Positions 62,429-64,000 of a stretch of DNA of 64,000 bases are shown piece by piece. The stretch is from assembly GCA_016934985.1 (NCBI GenBank), contig JAFGRU010000019.1, forward strand, positions 1 through 64,000, read 5' to 3'. The DNA is from Deltaproteobacteria bacterium (GTDB taxonomy: Bacteria > Desulfobacterota > Desulfuromonadia > Desulfuromonadales > JAAYDE01). The translations under genes were made by a program, and so were the position numbers. Position 1 is the first letter of the stretch, and each line of letters opens with the position of its first letter. The notes beneath the pieces were generated by a model. That model was not told the DNA's origin. It saw only the letters and a list, made by a program, of their open reading frames with translations, and did no database searches.

Positions 62429-63190
62429 ATGATCCAGGAACCATCCATAGCCCTTGATTCTCCATTCGCCAGAATCGATCTTCGTCTCAAAATCGTCTTT
62501 ATTGTCCTCTTTTCGTTTGCCGTGGCTCTCGCCGAAAATTGGGAAACTCTTTTTTTCAGCCTTGCTGTTTCCGTGGTGATTGTCTCCCTGACCCGCCTGA
62601 CTATTTCGCAGGTCATCAAACCTCTATTTCTCGCCTTCGGGTTCATCCTTTTTTTATGGGCGATTCTGCCTTTCACCGTAACCGGCACCGCCCTCTACCA
62701 GATAGGCCCTCTGGACTTAACCCGGGAAGGACTCTTCCTCGCAGCCCTAATTTCCTTGAAATCGGCAACCATCCTTCTGGCCTTTCTGGCACTTTCTACG
62801 AGCTCTTCCATCGCCGCTATGGGACACGCCCTTCAAAACCTTGGCGTCCCGGAAAAGCTGGTTTATCTTTTCCTCTTTTGTTATCGTTATATCTTCGTCA
62901 TCGAGCAGGAATTCCGGCGCCTGGAGAAAGCGGCACGCCTTCGCTCTTTTCAGCCAGGAACCAATATTCATACTTACCGGACCTACGCTTACCTGGTCGG
63001 AATGCTTTTTCTTCGTTCCTCTCTGCGGGCGGAGCAGGTTCACAAAGCTATGGTCTGCCGTGGCTTTCATGGCCGTTTTTTCAGTCTTGAAAAGATGGCT
63101 TTTCGCCGTCAGGACGGCTGGTGGGCCGGCGCATTTTTTTTGGCATTTTTTATGGTACTAGTAATTGAATGGAACAAAAACCTGTTCTAA
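62429..63190 (+). CDS. nikQ: ECF transporter T component NikQ (CbiQ family)
   Basis: A 253-residue membrane protein that couples NikM to the ATPase. Six segments; the cytoplasmic coupling motifs are LEKAARLRSF and KAMVCRGFHG, the two Ala-Arg-Gly type motifs of the family. It overlaps nikO by 22 bases. The nikL-nikQ gap of 90 bases has no terminator. Confidence 0.92.
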   Translation: MIQEPSIALDSPFARIDLRLKIVFIVLFSFAVALAENWETLFFSLAVSVVIVSLTRLTISQVIKPLFLAFGFILFLWAILPFTVTGTALYQIGPLDLTREGLFLAALISLKSATILLAFLALSTSSSIAAMGHALQNLGVPEKLVYLFLFCYRYIFVIEQEFRRLEKAARLRSFQPGTNIHTYRTYAYLVGMLFLRSSLRAEQVHKAMVCRGFHGRFFSLEKMAFRRQDGWWAGAFFLAFFMVLVIEWNKNLF

Positions 63191-63894
63191 ATTTCAATAA
63201 CATTACTTTTTCCTATCCTGATGGACGCCCGATCCTCAAAGAGCTCAATTTCAAGCTCTTCAAAGGAGATCGCATCGGTCTGACCGGCCCCAATGGTGCG
63301 GGAAAAACCACCCTTTTCCACCTTCTGGTCGGTCTATTGAAGCCGGACGCAGGCACTTTGGAGGCCTTCGGACGGCCCCTGGAAAAAGAAAAAGATTTTG
63401 TTGCCGCCCGCAGAAAAATCGGCCTTCTGTTTCAGGATGCCGACGATCAGTTGTTCTTCCCCACGGTTCTCGAAGATGTTGCCTTCGGCCCTCTCAACCT
63501 TGGCCGTTGTGCGGAAGAGGCTAAAAAAATTGCGCTGCAGACCTTGGCCCTTCTCGGTCTTCAAGGCTTCGAGCAGCGCCTTACTCACAGACTTTCGGGG
63601 GGTGAAAAAAAGCTCGTCTCACTCGCCACTCTTCTAGCCATGGAGCCTGAGGTTCTGCTTCTTGACGAGCCAACCAACGGGCTCGACGAAAAAACCCGCC
63701 ATAATTTTCTGGATATCCTGACAAACCTGGATATCACCTATGTAGTCATCTCCCACGATTTCGATTTTCTGGATCGCGCAACCCGTTCCATCTATGCTTT
63801 AGCCCATGGCCGCATCCACACCGAGCAGAAAGTCGCTGTTCATCAGCATACCCACGCTCATGTTCACGGTAGTCTTCCACACGAACACGAGTAA
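63169..63894 (+). CDS. nikO: ECF transporter ATPase NikO with a His-rich tail
   Basis: A 241-residue ABC ATPase: Walker A GPNGAGKTT (about 38-46), Q-loop LLFQDADDQLFF, signature LSGGEKKL, Walker B VLLLDEPTNG and switch His VVISHDF. The last 17 residues (HQHTHAHVHGSLPHEHE) hold seven histidines, suiting nickel binding or storage. It uses ATP to drive uptake. Confidence 0.94.
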   Translation: MEQKPVLNFNNITFSYPDGRPILKELNFKLFKGDRIGLTGPNGAGKTTLFHLLVGLLKPDAGTLEAFGRPLEKEKDFVAARRKIGLLFQDADDQLFFPTVLEDVAFGPLNLGRCAEEAKKIALQTLALLGLQGFEQRLTHRLSGGEKKLVSLATLLAMEPEVLLLDEPTNGLDEKTRHNFLDILTNLDITYVVISHDFDFLDRATRSIYALAHGRIHTEQKVAVHQHTHAHVHGSLPHEHE

Positions 63895-63900
63895 CAGCCC

Positions 63901-64000
63901 ATGAAAAAACATGGCAAAAAATTGATCTTTTCGGCTATAATCCGTGCCATGAAAATTTATTTGACTTTGTTTTTGCTGATTTCCAGTCTTTTTCCACCCG
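63901..64000 (+). CDS. Start of an exported protein gene, cut by the window end
   Basis: An open frame from ATG at 63901 (or, better, ATG at 63949) runs off the window. From 63949 it reads a hydrophobic signal-like stretch (MKIYLTLFLLISSLFPP). No ribosome site is obvious. It may be a further nickel-operon member or a separate gene with a TATAAT at 63935-63940. Confidence 0.4.
   Translation, partial: MKKHGKKLIFSAIIRAMKIYLTLFLLISSLFPP

Overview
The window looks like a chromosome segment of an anaerobic bacterium of the Desulfobacterota, probably of the Desulfuromonas/Geobacter type. This is inferred from gene content: a class III (oxygen-sensitive) ribonucleotide reductase, a NikR-linked nickel uptake system, an NBP35/Mrp Fe-S carrier, an Isc-type cluster, PilZ and degenerate GGDEF signalling proteins, and a large hybrid histidine kinase. 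No rRNA is present. One tRNA gene (Thr, anticodon CGT) lies at 30587-30662.

Layout. (1) 1-1.6 kb: a REP-associated (HUH) transposase bracketed by its own repeats, next to a remnant of a second one. (2) 1.6-14.5 kb: housekeeping and signalling genes, including htpG, an FKBP isomerase, a metallo-beta-lactamase-fold enzyme, an Mrp/NBP35 ATPase, a receiver protein, and a GAF-ANTAR protein divergent from gdhA. The gdhA leader carries a Rho-independent terminator preceded by paired hexaloop hairpins, a likely antitermination switch. (3) 14.8-25.7 kb: a PKD surface protein, then one tightly coupled operon cysE-iscR-iscS-iscU-mnmA-mtaB, which joins cysteine synthesis, Fe-S assembly and tRNA thiolation. 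After it come a GGDEF-like protein, a nitroreductase, mutM and an orphan peptide-type permease. (4) 26-40.4 kb: galE, a PilZ protein, lipoproteins, a ferritin-like protein, a racemase, tRNA-Thr, a CYTH protein, sfsA, lemA with two TPM genes, a periplasmic binding protein overlapping a hybrid kinase, and lepB.

(5) About 40.5-56.0 kb: a compact transposable element of the phage Mu class. It has a divergent repressor and Ner-like regulator, MuA- and MuB-like transposition proteins, GemA, Mor, a protease-capsid fusion, a tail-chaperone pair with a -1 frameshift site, and a short tape-measure protein. Its reading frames are intact and mostly overlap by ATGA. I find no terminase, portal, tail tube or sheath, baseplate, fibre or lysis gene. 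Inward-facing ACGATAA-type repeats spaced 22-23 bases lie at both edges, at the same distance from TG/CA ends. It could be a streamlined satellite, a domesticated particle or a deleted prophage.

(6) 56.3-64 kb: nrdG, a separate 52-residue gene holding the glycyl-radical motif of NrdD, and nrdD itself behind tandem NrdR-like boxes. Then nikR and a nickel ECF-type transporter operon (nikK-nikM-nikL-nikQ-nikO).

The strongest leads are the reduced Mu-like element, the ANTAR/gdhA leader, and the split NrdD. All functions come from reading motifs by eye; no database search was run.
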